Positions 27,710-34,610 of a stretch of DNA of 64,000 bases are shown here, in pieces. The notes beneath the pieces were generated by a model that was not told where the DNA came from, searched no databases, and worked only from the letters and a program-made list of their open reading frames with translations. The position numbers were made by a program, and so were the translations under genes. The stretch spans positions 1 through 64,000 of the forward strand of contig JACKHE010000004.1 of assembly GCA_020639135.1 (NCBI GenBank), in the 5' to 3' direction. Within the stretch, counting starts at the first letter, position 1. Each line of letters opens with the position of its first letter. This DNA is from Phycisphaeraceae bacterium. Lineage in GTDB: Bacteria > Planctomycetota > Phycisphaerae > Phycisphaerales > UBA1924.

Positions 27710-27847
27710 GTGACGCCCCGTCTGCGCTGCGCCGCGGCTCGACCACCCTGTGGACCGACCTGCCGTGCGCTCGCCGCGACATCAGATCGGCGACGGCGCC
27801 GCCGGGCTTCAATCGGATCTGTCGATCGCTTGGTTATCGGGACACCC

Positions 27848-28264
27848 TCACGGAGCGCCCGCAGGTTCGCCCACCGAGAAGTGGCCCCCCTCGATCTGGG
27901 CCCCCGCCTCCACCTGCAGGCTGGGCGTCGCGCAGTCGCCCTTCCAGGTCGCCTTGGCGCCGATGAGCACCGGCCCCCCCTCGTACGCCTTCGTCCGCAC
28001 CAGACCCCGGCACTCCAGACCCTCGTGCGCCTCGACCACGTCCGCCACCACACGCCCCTTCGGCTGCACGATGATCCGGCCGCACGTCTGCAGCTTGCGA
28101 ACCTGCTGCGTCGTCTTGACCACGATGTCATCGACCAGCAGCTGCTTCCCGCACTTGGGGCACCCCACCGTCATCGCGCGCGCGGAAACCTCGAAGGGCG
28201 CCCGGCAGTGGTAGCACCGGATCGCCCGCCCCGAAGTCACGTTGGGTGCGCGAGACTTGCCCAT
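27848..28264 (-). CDS. bactofilin-like protein with N-terminal zinc ribbon
   Basis: 138 residues. The N-terminus carries two C-x-x-C knuckles (IRCYHCRAPF and VGCPKCGKQLL), a zinc ribbon. The rest is a bactofilin-type beta-helix with repeating short hydrophobic steps (GRIIVQPKGRVVADVVEAHEGLECRGLV, read as successive strands). Bactofilins polymerise into cytoskeletal filaments. It lies between a second bactofilin gene and the corrinoid signalling fusion, all on the same strand; the 138-base gap to the fusion has no recognisable terminator, so co-transcription is possible. Confidence 0.75.
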   Translation of the reverse strand: MGKSRAPNVTSGRAIRCYHCRAPFEVSARAMTVGCPKCGKQLLVDDIVVKTTQQVRKLQTCGRIIVQPKGRVVADVVEAHEGLECRGLVRTKAYEGGPVLIGAKATWKGDCATPSLQVEAGAQIEGGHFSVGEPAGAP

Positions 28265-28359
28265 CGGGTCATGCCGTCTTCATCCATCCACACACACACC
28301 ACCCGCGCGCGCAGGGCGCAGCGCCCGCGCGGCGGATCCATCCGGCGGCGTCGGTCGGA

Positions 28360-28785
28360 TCACTTCCTGGAGGCGGCCTTCTCGTCCTGCGCGACGGTCA
28401 CGACCTTGGGCTCGGCCATGCTCGACCCGCCGGCGGAGCCGCCCTTGATCGCGTCGGGCCCGACCCGGACGTGCCCGTTGAACGCCGCCCCGCTCTCGAC
28501 GACGAGCGTCGTCGCGACAAGGTCGCCCTTCATCTTGGCGTTGCCGTTGAGCTGCACCCGCTCGCTGGCGGTGATGTTCCCCTCGACAACCCCGTCGATG
28601 GCCACCCGGGCCGCCGAGACCTCGGCCTTGCAGGTCGAGCCCGAGGCGATCTGGAGCTCCCCCTTGGCGCTGATCTTGCCCTCGCAGGAGCCGAGGATCT
28701 TGGCGGTCGCCCCGCCGAAGGTCATCTCCCCCGAGATCCGGGTGTCCGCCCCGATGATGGTGATCTGATCGTTGGTCTCAGACAT
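28360..28785 (-). CDS. bactofilin family cytoskeletal protein
   Basis: 141 residues from the ATG at 28785, which has GGAG 9 bases before it; a TTG two codons upstream is not needed. The polymer-forming beta-helix core shows regular repeats: TRISGEMTFGGATAKILG, CEGKISAKGELQIA, EVSAARVAIDGVVEGNITA, NAKMKGDLVA. The termini are polar and flexible, as usual. Bactofilins scaffold polar or cell-wall machinery. A Gly/Ser and Lys-rich tail follows. Confidence 0.9.
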   Translation of the reverse strand: MSETNDQITIIGADTRISGEMTFGGATAKILGSCEGKISAKGELQIASGSTCKAEVSAARVAIDGVVEGNITASERVQLNGNAKMKGDLVATTLVVESGAAFNGHVRVGPDAIKGGSAGGSSMAEPKVVTVAQDEKAASRK

Positions 28786-28964
28786 CGTCAAACTCCGTTC
28801 TGATGGGTGTTTCCGTGAGGTCGCCGGCGCCTCGGGCCGGCCCGGGACCCAGTGTAATCATCCCCCCTCCCCGACGCGCCGCACCCCGCGCACACCCCCA
28901 CAATCACGCTAGGGATCAGCCCCGCCAACCCCGGGATCGATCGAAGCAATCTGCGCCCATCGAC

Positions 28965-28970
28965 TACCAT
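28965..28970 (+). promoter_or_regulatory. candidate -10 box of the HAD/IYD-like operon
   Basis: TACCAT lies 8 bases before the ATG at 28979, close enough for a leaderless or nearly leaderless transcript. No Shine-Dalgarno sequence is seen. Confidence 0.35.
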
Positions 28971-28978
28971 TGCTCCCG

Positions 28979-29701
28979 ATGGCCCTCGATTGCTCCCCCT
29001 TCGATGCCCTGACCTTCGACTGCTACGGAACCCTCATCGACTGGGAGCGCGGCATCCTCGACGCCCTGCGCCCCTGGGCCGACCGCGCGGTCCCCCAGAC
29101 CACCGACGCCGACCTGCTCGCCGCCTTCGCACAGGCGGAGCCCGCGATCGAACGCGCCAACCCCGGCGCCCCCTACCGCGACATCCTCCGCCTCGTCCAC
29201 GGCGCCATCACCGATTCCTTCGGCGCCCCCCCGGCGCCCATCGACGCCGAGGCCTTCGCCAACAGCGTCCCCGACTGGCCCGCCTTCCCCGACTCCCCCG
29301 GCGCCCTGCGCGCCCTGTCGGATCGCTACCGGCTCGTGATCGTCTCCAACGTGGACGGCGCCTCCTTCGAGGGCTCCCAGCGCCGCCTGGGGATCGAGTT
29401 CGACGCCGTCGTCACCGCCGAATGCGTCGGCGCGTACAAGCCCGACCACGCGATGTTCGAGGCCGCCTGGGAGGCGTGCGCCATGCTCGGCGTCCCGAAG
29501 GAGCGCATCCTCCACGTCGCGCAGTCGCTCTACCACGACCACGCCCCGGCCAAGGCGCTGGGCATGACCACCGTCCACGTCAACCGCCCCCCCTTGATCC
29601 CCGGCGCCGGCGCCACGCCCACCCCGCCGGCCCCCGTCACCCCCGACCTGACCGTCGCCACGATGGCCGAGTTCGCCGATCTCGCGCTGCCCCGAAAATG
29701 A
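28979..29701 (+). CDS. HAD hydrolase, 2-haloacid dehalogenase (type II)-like
   Basis: 240-residue haloacid dehalogenase superfamily protein. Motif I with the nucleophilic Asp is FDALTFDCYGTLIDW, motif II is VIVSNVD, motif III Lys is in GAYKPDHAMF and motif IV is HVAQSLYHDHAPA. Cap insertion and order match type II 2-haloacid dehalogenase-like proteins, but members of this group also act as phosphatases. The C-terminus is Pro-rich. It overlaps the next gene by ATGA, and that gene is also a dehalogenase homologue, which strengthens a dehalogenation reading. Confidence 0.82.
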   Translation: MALDCSPFDALTFDCYGTLIDWERGILDALRPWADRAVPQTTDADLLAAFAQAEPAIERANPGAPYRDILRLVHGAITDSFGAPPAPIDAEAFANSVPDWPAFPDSPGALRALSDRYRLVIVSNVDGASFEGSQRRLGIEFDAVVTAECVGAYKPDHAMFEAAWEACAMLGVPKERILHVAQSLYHDHAPAKALGMTTVHVNRPPLIPGAGATPTPPAPVTPDLTVATMAEFADLALPRK

Positions 29702-30375
29702 CACATCAACGTGAAGAGCCCGTCTGGGTCCCCCTGCCGCCGCGCCACCAGCCGTCCATGCCCCCCGAGAGCGCCGCGCGCGCCTTCTACGAGGTGATGC
29801 GCACGCGCCGGACGGTGCGCGAGTTCTCAGACCGGCCCGTCTCGCGCGAGACGATCGAGTGGTGCATCCGCTGCGCCACCACCGCGCCCAGCGGCGCCAA
29901 CAAGCAGCCCTGGCGCTTCGTCTGCGTGCAGGACCCCGCGCTCAAGAAGCGCATCCGCCACGCCGCCGAGGAGGAGGAGCGCGAGTTCTACGCCCGCCGC
30001 GCCAGCGCGCGCTGGCTCGACGACCTCGCCCCACTGGGCACCGACGAGCACAAGGCCTTTCTCGAGATCGCCCCGTGGCTCATCGTCGTCTTCAAGCTCG
30101 CCCACGGTGACGACGGCTCGCCGGTCTATTACAACACCGAGTCCGTCGGCCTCGCCTCGGGGCTGCTCCTGGCGGCGATCCACCACGCCGGGCTCGTCAG
30201 CGTCACCCACACCCCCAGCCCCATGAAGTTCCTCACAGAGGAGCTGGGCCGACCCGACAACGAGCGCCCCTTCCTGCTCATCCCGGTCGGCTACCCCGCC
30301 GAGGACTGCCGGATCCCCCGCAAGGCCCTCGAGCGCAAGCCGCTCGACGAGGTGATGGTCATCGACCGCGGCTGA
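29698..30375 (+). CDS. nitroreductase-fold protein resembling iodotyrosine deiodinase
   Basis: 225-residue FMN-dependent nitroreductase-superfamily enzyme. The FMN-binding R-T-R-R-T-V-R-E-F and TAPSGANKQPW segments are present. The active-site lid carries E94, Y98 and K119 (in EEEEREFYARR and LGTDEHKAFL). The 4- and 21-residue spacing equals the Glu-Tyr-Lys set that binds iodotyrosine in animal IYD. The C-terminal YYNTESVGLASGLLLAA, HAGLVSVT and LLIPVGYP are also IYD-like. It probably reductively dehalogenates a halotyrosine or halophenol, and it is translationally coupled to a haloacid-dehalogenase-like gene. BluB-type chemistry is a less likely alternative. Confidence 0.85.
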   Translation: MTHQREEPVWVPLPPRHQPSMPPESAARAFYEVMRTRRTVREFSDRPVSRETIEWCIRCATTAPSGANKQPWRFVCVQDPALKKRIRHAAEEEEREFYARRASARWLDDLAPLGTDEHKAFLEIAPWLIVVFKLAHGDDGSPVYYNTESVGLASGLLLAAIHHAGLVSVTHTPSPMKFLTEELGRPDNERPFLLIPVGYPAEDCRIPRKALERKPLDEVMVIDRG

Positions 30376-30396
30376 GTCCCGGGACTCCCACGAAAC

Positions 30397-30741
30397 ATGG
30401 CGTACAGCGAACAACTCGCCGATCGCATCCGGGACATCCTCGAACCGCTGCTCGATGCGCAGGGGCACGCTCTCCGCGAGATCAACATGTTCGGCGGGCT
30501 CTGCTTCATGGTGCGAGGACACATGTGCTGCGGCGTCGTCGGTGGAACGCTCATGCTCCGCCTCGGCGCCGATGGCGCCGCCGAGGCGCTCCAGCAGGAG
30601 CACACCAGGCCGATGGATTTCACCGGCGCCCCGATGAAGACAATGGTGTACGTCGATCCGCCCGGTCTGCGCACCAAGGCCTTGCTGCGCCGCTGGTTGG
30701 ACCGCGGTCTCGAGTTCAACGGCACGCTCAGGGCGAAATGA
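30397..30741 (+). CDS. TfoX N-terminal domain protein
   Basis: 114 residues matching the stand-alone TfoX N-terminal fold: EINMFGGLCFMVRGHMCCGV, LMLRLGADGAAEAL, and MKTMVYVDPPGLRTKA. TfoX proteins are linked to competence regulation, but stand-alone N-domains are widespread with no firm function. It lies 21 bases after the IYD-like gene on the same strand and may share its transcript. Confidence 0.8.
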   Translation: MAYSEQLADRIRDILEPLLDAQGHALREINMFGGLCFMVRGHMCCGVVGGTLMLRLGADGAAEALQQEHTRPMDFTGAPMKTMVYVDPPGLRTKALLRRWLDRGLEFNGTLRAK

Positions 30742-30815
30742 CCCCCGGACCGCCCCGGGCCCCCGCCGGGAGCGGATCAGCGCCGGGAAAAACCTTTCAT
30801 TCCGGCGCTTCCCGC

Positions 30816-30824
30816 TGGTATAGT
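30816..30824 (+). promoter_or_regulatory. extended -10 promoter of the 30889 dockerin gene
   Basis: TGG followed by TATAGT, identical to the element before ccoNO, with TTTCAT at 30795-30800 as a possible -35 (18-base spacing). The leader is about 55-60 bases. Confidence 0.5.
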
Positions 30825-30888
30825 GTGGCAGCACATTGGCTCCTCGACACCGGACCATCCGCACCCAATCCAACCCAGGGGACCACCA

Positions 30889-32283
30889 ATGCCCAACCGC
30901 ATGAGCGCCATCGCCGCGAGCCTCGCGGGCCTCGCCGCCGCCGCCACGATCAACACCGCCACGCTCGCCGCCGACTGCAACCCAAACGCGGGGCCGGACG
31001 TCATCACCGGCGACCTCTTCGCGATCACCCGCTGGGGCGAGGTCGGCGGCCTGACCGCCTTCTCCTACGGCCCCGTCCTGTGCAACATCGGCGACACCGC
31101 AGCCGTCTGCGAGGCCAACACCAACATGCACCCCGTCTCCGCGCAGGCGATGTACCAGTGGCGCCCCCACTTCCCCGGCGCCGCGCACGGATCCTTCCAC
31201 CAGGTCGGCATCTCCTGGGCAACACACCACTTCTTCGCGCTCTCCAACTCGCAGTGCTGCACCGACTGCATCCCAACCAACGGCTCCACCCTCGGCGTCC
31301 ACTGCTCCACCGCGGAGTCCGCCAGCATCATGGGCAGCGCCTTCATCCTCGGACCGCGCTCCGAGGTTGACCCCGTCACCGGCGACTTCCCGGTCAGCCA
31401 CGCCGCGCCCGGCGGGCCGACCACCACCGCCGGCCGGGTCGTCGTCCCGGACGCCGACCTGGACCAGGCCAACGCGATCAACGACGCCTCGCGCTACTTC
31501 GGCGAGAACCTCATCGTCTCGCCCGATGATGCGCTCGCGGATCTCGACAACAACAACGCCACCTACCGCGAGCTCACCGTCTCCAGCGCCGGGATCACGC
31601 ACAACATCGCCTACACCGGGGGCGCCGTCGAGGAGCCCGCCATCACCGCCTGGGCCGACGCGGAGACCGGCGTGGTCATCAGCAACGTCGATGTCCCCGG
31701 CGACGGCCGCTTCATCATCGCCAGCAGCGCCAGCGACGAGGACGGCGACGGGACCTGGCGCTACGAGTACGCCGTCTTCAACATGAACTCCGGCGAGGCC
31801 ACCGCCGAGTTCACCGTCCCCGCACACATCAGCGTCAGCATCGGCGCGCTCGCCTCCTCGGGCCCCAACCACCATTCCGGAGAGATCTACGACACCGCCA
31901 ACTGGTCCGGCGCCCGCAACAGCAACGACGTCCACTGGCAGGCCGCCGCGCCCCCGATGGGACTCGAGACCAACTCCATCAACTGGGGACTCATGCGCTC
32001 CTTCGGATTCGACGCCGATCAGCCACCCACCACCACCAGCGCCACGCTCAAACTCTTCGCCTCCGCCGGCGACTCCCCCGCCTTCAACATCCTCGCGCCG
32101 GTTGCCGCATGCCCCGCCGACCTCAACGGCGACGGCGCCACCGACACCGCCGACCTCGGCATCCTCCTCGCCGTCTTCGGGAGTCACGGCAACCCCAACC
32201 CGGCCGATCTCAACGGCGACGGCACGATCGACACCGCCGATCTCGGTGTCCTCCTCGGCGCCTTCGGCGTCCCCTGCCCCTGA
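30889..32283 (+). CDS. exported protein of unknown function with C-terminal dockerin-like repeats
   Basis: 464 residues with a signal peptide (MPNRMSAIAASLAGLAAAAT, cleavage near TLAAD). The body is rich in Ser/Thr/Asn and aromatic residues with several Cys (NSQCCTDCIPT); I recognise no catalytic family. The tail has two EF-hand-like Asp repeats (DLNGDGATDTADLGILLAVF and DLNGDGTIDTADLGVLLGAF) and ends FGVPCP, a shared C-terminal signature of exported proteins here. GGGG precedes the ATG at 30889. Probably surface-displayed; function unknown. Confidence 0.8.
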   Translation: MPNRMSAIAASLAGLAAAATINTATLAADCNPNAGPDVITGDLFAITRWGEVGGLTAFSYGPVLCNIGDTAAVCEANTNMHPVSAQAMYQWRPHFPGAAHGSFHQVGISWATHHFFALSNSQCCTDCIPTNGSTLGVHCSTAESASIMGSAFILGPRSEVDPVTGDFPVSHAAPGGPTTTAGRVVVPDADLDQANAINDASRYFGENLIVSPDDALADLDNNNATYRELTVSSAGITHNIAYTGGAVEEPAITAWADAETGVVISNVDVPGDGRFIIASSASDEDGDGTWRYEYAVFNMNSGEATAEFTVPAHISVSIGALASSGPNHHSGEIYDTANWSGARNSNDVHWQAAAPPMGLETNSINWGLMRSFGFDADQPPTTTSATLKLFASAGDSPAFNILAPVAACPADLNGDGATDTADLGILLAVFGSHGNPNPADLNGDGTIDTADLGVLLGAFGVPCP

Positions 32284-32366
32284 ACCGCGCCGACGCCAAC
32301 CCACCCTCGGCAGGCGGCATAACCTACCCGTAAGCAACCCGCCCCCCGAACCCGGAGGATGCCGCG

Positions 32367-33242
32367 ATGGCGCCGCGCCTGGACGTGACCAAGACCTACA
32401 AGCTCTACGTGAACGGCGCCTTCCCCCGGAGCGAATCGGGCCGATCGCTGCCCGTTCTCGACGCCGACAGTGCGCCGATGGGGCACATCGCCCACGCCTC
32501 TCGCAAGGACCTCCGCGACGCCGTCGCCGCCGCGCGCAAGGCCGCCCCGAAGTGGGCGGGCCAGACCGCCTACCTCCGGGGCCAGATCCTCTACCGCATG
32601 GGCGAGATGCTCGAGGGCAAGAGCGAGGAGTTCGCGCAGCTCATCAAGCGCGCCAGCGGCTGCTCCATCCGTGAAGCACGCCAGGAGGTCGAGGCATCCG
32701 TGGATCGCCTCGTCGGCTACGCCGGCTGGGCCGACAAGTACACGCAGGTCCTCGGCTGCAACAACCCCGTCGCCGGGCCCTATTACAACTTCACCGTCCC
32801 CGAGCCCACCGGCGTCGTCGTCTGCCTGGCGCCCGACGAGCCCTCCCTGCTGGGCCTCGTCTCCCTCATCGCGCCGCCCCTGTGCGCCGGGTGCGCCGTC
32901 GTCGCGGTCGGCTCCGGGACCATGCCCATCCCCACGAGCATCCTGGGCGAGGTCGCCGCCACCAGCGATGTCCCCGCCGGCGCGCTCAACCTGCTCACCG
33001 GCCCGCGCGCCGAGCTGATCGACCACATCGCCGACCACCGCGACATCAACGCCGTCCACGCCGCCGGGCTCGACAAGGCGACCAACGAGCGCCTCCGCCT
33101 CGGCGCCGCCGAGAACGTCAAGCGCGTCGTCATCCGCGACACCAACGATGAATCCTGGCACGACGCCGACGAGTGCCAGAGCCCCTACTGGATCGAGCCC
33201 TTCGTCGAGATGAAGACTATCTGGCACCCCTCCGCGACGTGA
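32367..33242 (+). CDS. truncated aldehyde dehydrogenase-like protein lacking the catalytic domain
   Basis: 291 residues align with the N-terminal, cofactor-binding part of ALDHs (YKLYVNGAFPRSESGR, AAARKAAPKWAGQTAYLRGQ, FTVPEPTGVVVCLAPDEP). The protein stops before a normal ALDH would reach its catalytic Cys (family length about 480). The general-base motif ELGGK is replaced by sequence around NVKRVVIRD. It ends with a clean WHPSAT tail and a GGAGG ribosome site precedes the ATG, so it does not look like a recent truncation. It may be a pseudoenzyme partner of the full ALDH at 23459. Confidence 0.75.
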   Translation: MAPRLDVTKTYKLYVNGAFPRSESGRSLPVLDADSAPMGHIAHASRKDLRDAVAAARKAAPKWAGQTAYLRGQILYRMGEMLEGKSEEFAQLIKRASGCSIREARQEVEASVDRLVGYAGWADKYTQVLGCNNPVAGPYYNFTVPEPTGVVVCLAPDEPSLLGLVSLIAPPLCAGCAVVAVGSGTMPIPTSILGEVAATSDVPAGALNLLTGPRAELIDHIADHRDINAVHAAGLDKATNERLRLGAAENVKRVVIRDTNDESWHDADECQSPYWIEPFVEMKTIWHPSAT

Positions 33243-33249
33243 ACATACG

Positions 33250-33870
33250 TCACGGCAGCGCCACGCGCTCCGCGTCGTCCGCTTCAATCCCCAGCGCCGC
33301 ACGCAGCGCCGCCTCGCGCCTGGCCGGCTGGAACTCCCACTCCAGCAGGCAGAAGTCGCAGCACAGCTCCAGCAGCCGGCCCTGATACGCCACGTAATAC
33401 GGCTCGTCCGGCACGAGATCGTCGCCAGTCATCGGGCACACCTGCGCGTTGATCGGCTCGACCGTCTCGCGCACGAACGCCCCGACCGCCCCGGGCGACC
33501 ACGACGCGAAATCCGCCAAGCAGCCTTCATCACAGCACGCCACCACGAACCCGCCAGCCAGCGCCCTCGACCGGCATCGCGCCAGCGGCGCCCCGTCGAT
33601 GGGGCACGCGCGGTTGATCGGCTTCAGGATCGTCAGCAGGAACCGCTCCCGCTCCGCCCTCGGTCCATCCAGGAACGCGTCCCGGTCCGCATCCGAGGCG
33701 AACCCGACCGTGTGTCCCTCGATCACGCTGACACACGACGACGCGCCGACCTCTTTTCCGGTGACCGGGCACACCGCGTTGATCGGCGCTTCTTCCACAC
33801 CGGGTACCGGCGCGGCCCCGACTCTCGTCGCGAGCAGGATCATGACAGCGATGACAAAGAGGCACTTCAT
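33250..33870 (-). CDS. exported Cys-rich protein with three C-P-x-x-G metal-binding-like repeats
   Basis: 206 residues with a signal peptide (MKCLFVIAVMILLATRVGA). Three repeats begin with similar knuckles: INAVCPVTGKEV, INRACPIDGAPL and INAQVCPMTGDDL, spaced about 50 residues apart. Each is followed by hydrophobic strands and downstream Cys (VVACCDEGC, LLELCCDFC). The pattern resembles YHS/TRASH-type metal-binding modules, so I infer periplasmic binding of a transition metal. No neighbour on this strand explains it; it is convergent with the truncated ALDH. Confidence 0.65.
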   Translation of the reverse strand: MKCLFVIAVMILLATRVGAAPVPGVEEAPINAVCPVTGKEVGASSCVSVIEGHTVGFASDADRDAFLDGPRAERERFLLTILKPINRACPIDGAPLARCRSRALAGGFVVACCDEGCLADFASWSPGAVGAFVRETVEPINAQVCPMTGDDLVPDEPYYVAYQGRLLELCCDFCLLEWEFQPARREAALRAALGIEADDAERVALP

Positions 33871-33917
33871 GGAATGCGCCTATCGGCGATCCGCCCCGCG
33901 CACCTGAGCAAGTGTTC

Positions 33918-34580
33918 TCAACCGCCCCCGTCGCCGCTGAGGTACCGCGACCGCCGCCCCATCAGCCGCTCCAGCTTCTCCAGCCCCCGCCCGGCAAGGC
34001 GCCGGGTCGCGTCCTCGGTGCGGTCCAACTCCCGCGCCACCTCCGCCAGCGGCGCCTCGTCCAGGTGCAGCCGCTGCACCGCGGCCCGCTGATCCTCAGG
34101 AAGCTGCGCCAGGCACGCCATCAGCGCGCCGATCGCGTCCTGACGCCGGGCCACCTGCGAAGGCCGGCCGCTGATGTCGCCCAGCTGCTTGACGAGCGAC
34201 TCGTGCCGCGAGATCCGCGACGGCATCCGCTGCTGCCGCGTCACGTCTCGCTTCTGCCGGCGCAGCGCGCGCACGGCGTCGATGAACCGGTGATCGATGA
34301 TCGCCGCGACCCACCGGTAGAACGCGTCGGCGCCCTCGGGCTCGAACCGGTCGATCCCGTTGAACGCCGCGATGTACGCCTCCTGCAGGATGTCATCGGG
34401 GTCGATCTTCCCCTGCCAGTCCACCCCCACCTTCCGCCTGGCCAGTCCCAGCAGCCGGTCGTGCGACACCGCGAAGAGAGCCTCCAGCGCCTCGACGTCC
34501 CCGCCCGCGGCCGCGGCGGTCCACAACTCGATCGTGGCGTCATCGCCCGGCAGATCCGGCATGTTCGGCGGCTCGCTCAT
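33918..34580 (-). CDS. ECF-type RNA polymerase sigma factor (Rhodopirellula/Verrucomicrobium group)
   Basis: 220 residues. Region 2 is seen in KIDPDDILQEAYIAAFNGIDRF and WVAAIIDHRFIDAVRALRRQ, and region 4 in LPEDQRAAVQRLHLDEAPLAEVA with the helix-turn-helix EVARELDRTEDATRR. It has no signal or sensing domain. It is divergent from a membrane Ser/Thr kinase with a 30-base gap, a pairing known in planctomycetes in which the kinase is thought to control the sigma factor. An ATG at 34595 would add five residues. Confidence 0.9.
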   Translation of the reverse strand: MSEPPNMPDLPGDDATIELWTAAAAGGDVEALEALFAVSHDRLLGLARRKVGVDWQGKIDPDDILQEAYIAAFNGIDRFEPEGADAFYRWVAAIIDHRFIDAVRALRRQKRDVTRQQRMPSRISRHESLVKQLGDISGRPSQVARRQDAIGALMACLAQLPEDQRAAVQRLHLDEAPLAEVARELDRTEDATRRLAGRGLEKLERLMGRRSRYLSGDGGG

Positions 34581-34592
34581 CGGATGCTCTAC

Positions 34593-34600
34593 CATACCCT
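34593..34600. promoter_or_regulatory. overlapping divergent -10 boxes between sigma factor and kinase genes
   Basis: The plus strand has TACCCT at 34595-34600, ten bases before the kinase ATG at 34611. The minus strand has TATGGT at 34591-34596, ten bases before the sigma ATG at 34580. The boxes overlap, so transcription of the two genes may be mutually exclusive at any moment. Confidence 0.35.
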
Positions 34601-34610
34601 TCGGCGCCCG

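Noticed and set aside
29698..30375. Annotating the nitroreductase-fold gene as BluB (lower-ligand synthesis), given the nearby cobalamin protein
   Set aside because: The Glu-Tyr-Lys spacing and C-terminal segments follow iodotyrosine deiodinase rather than BluB, and the cobalamin gene is on the other strand.
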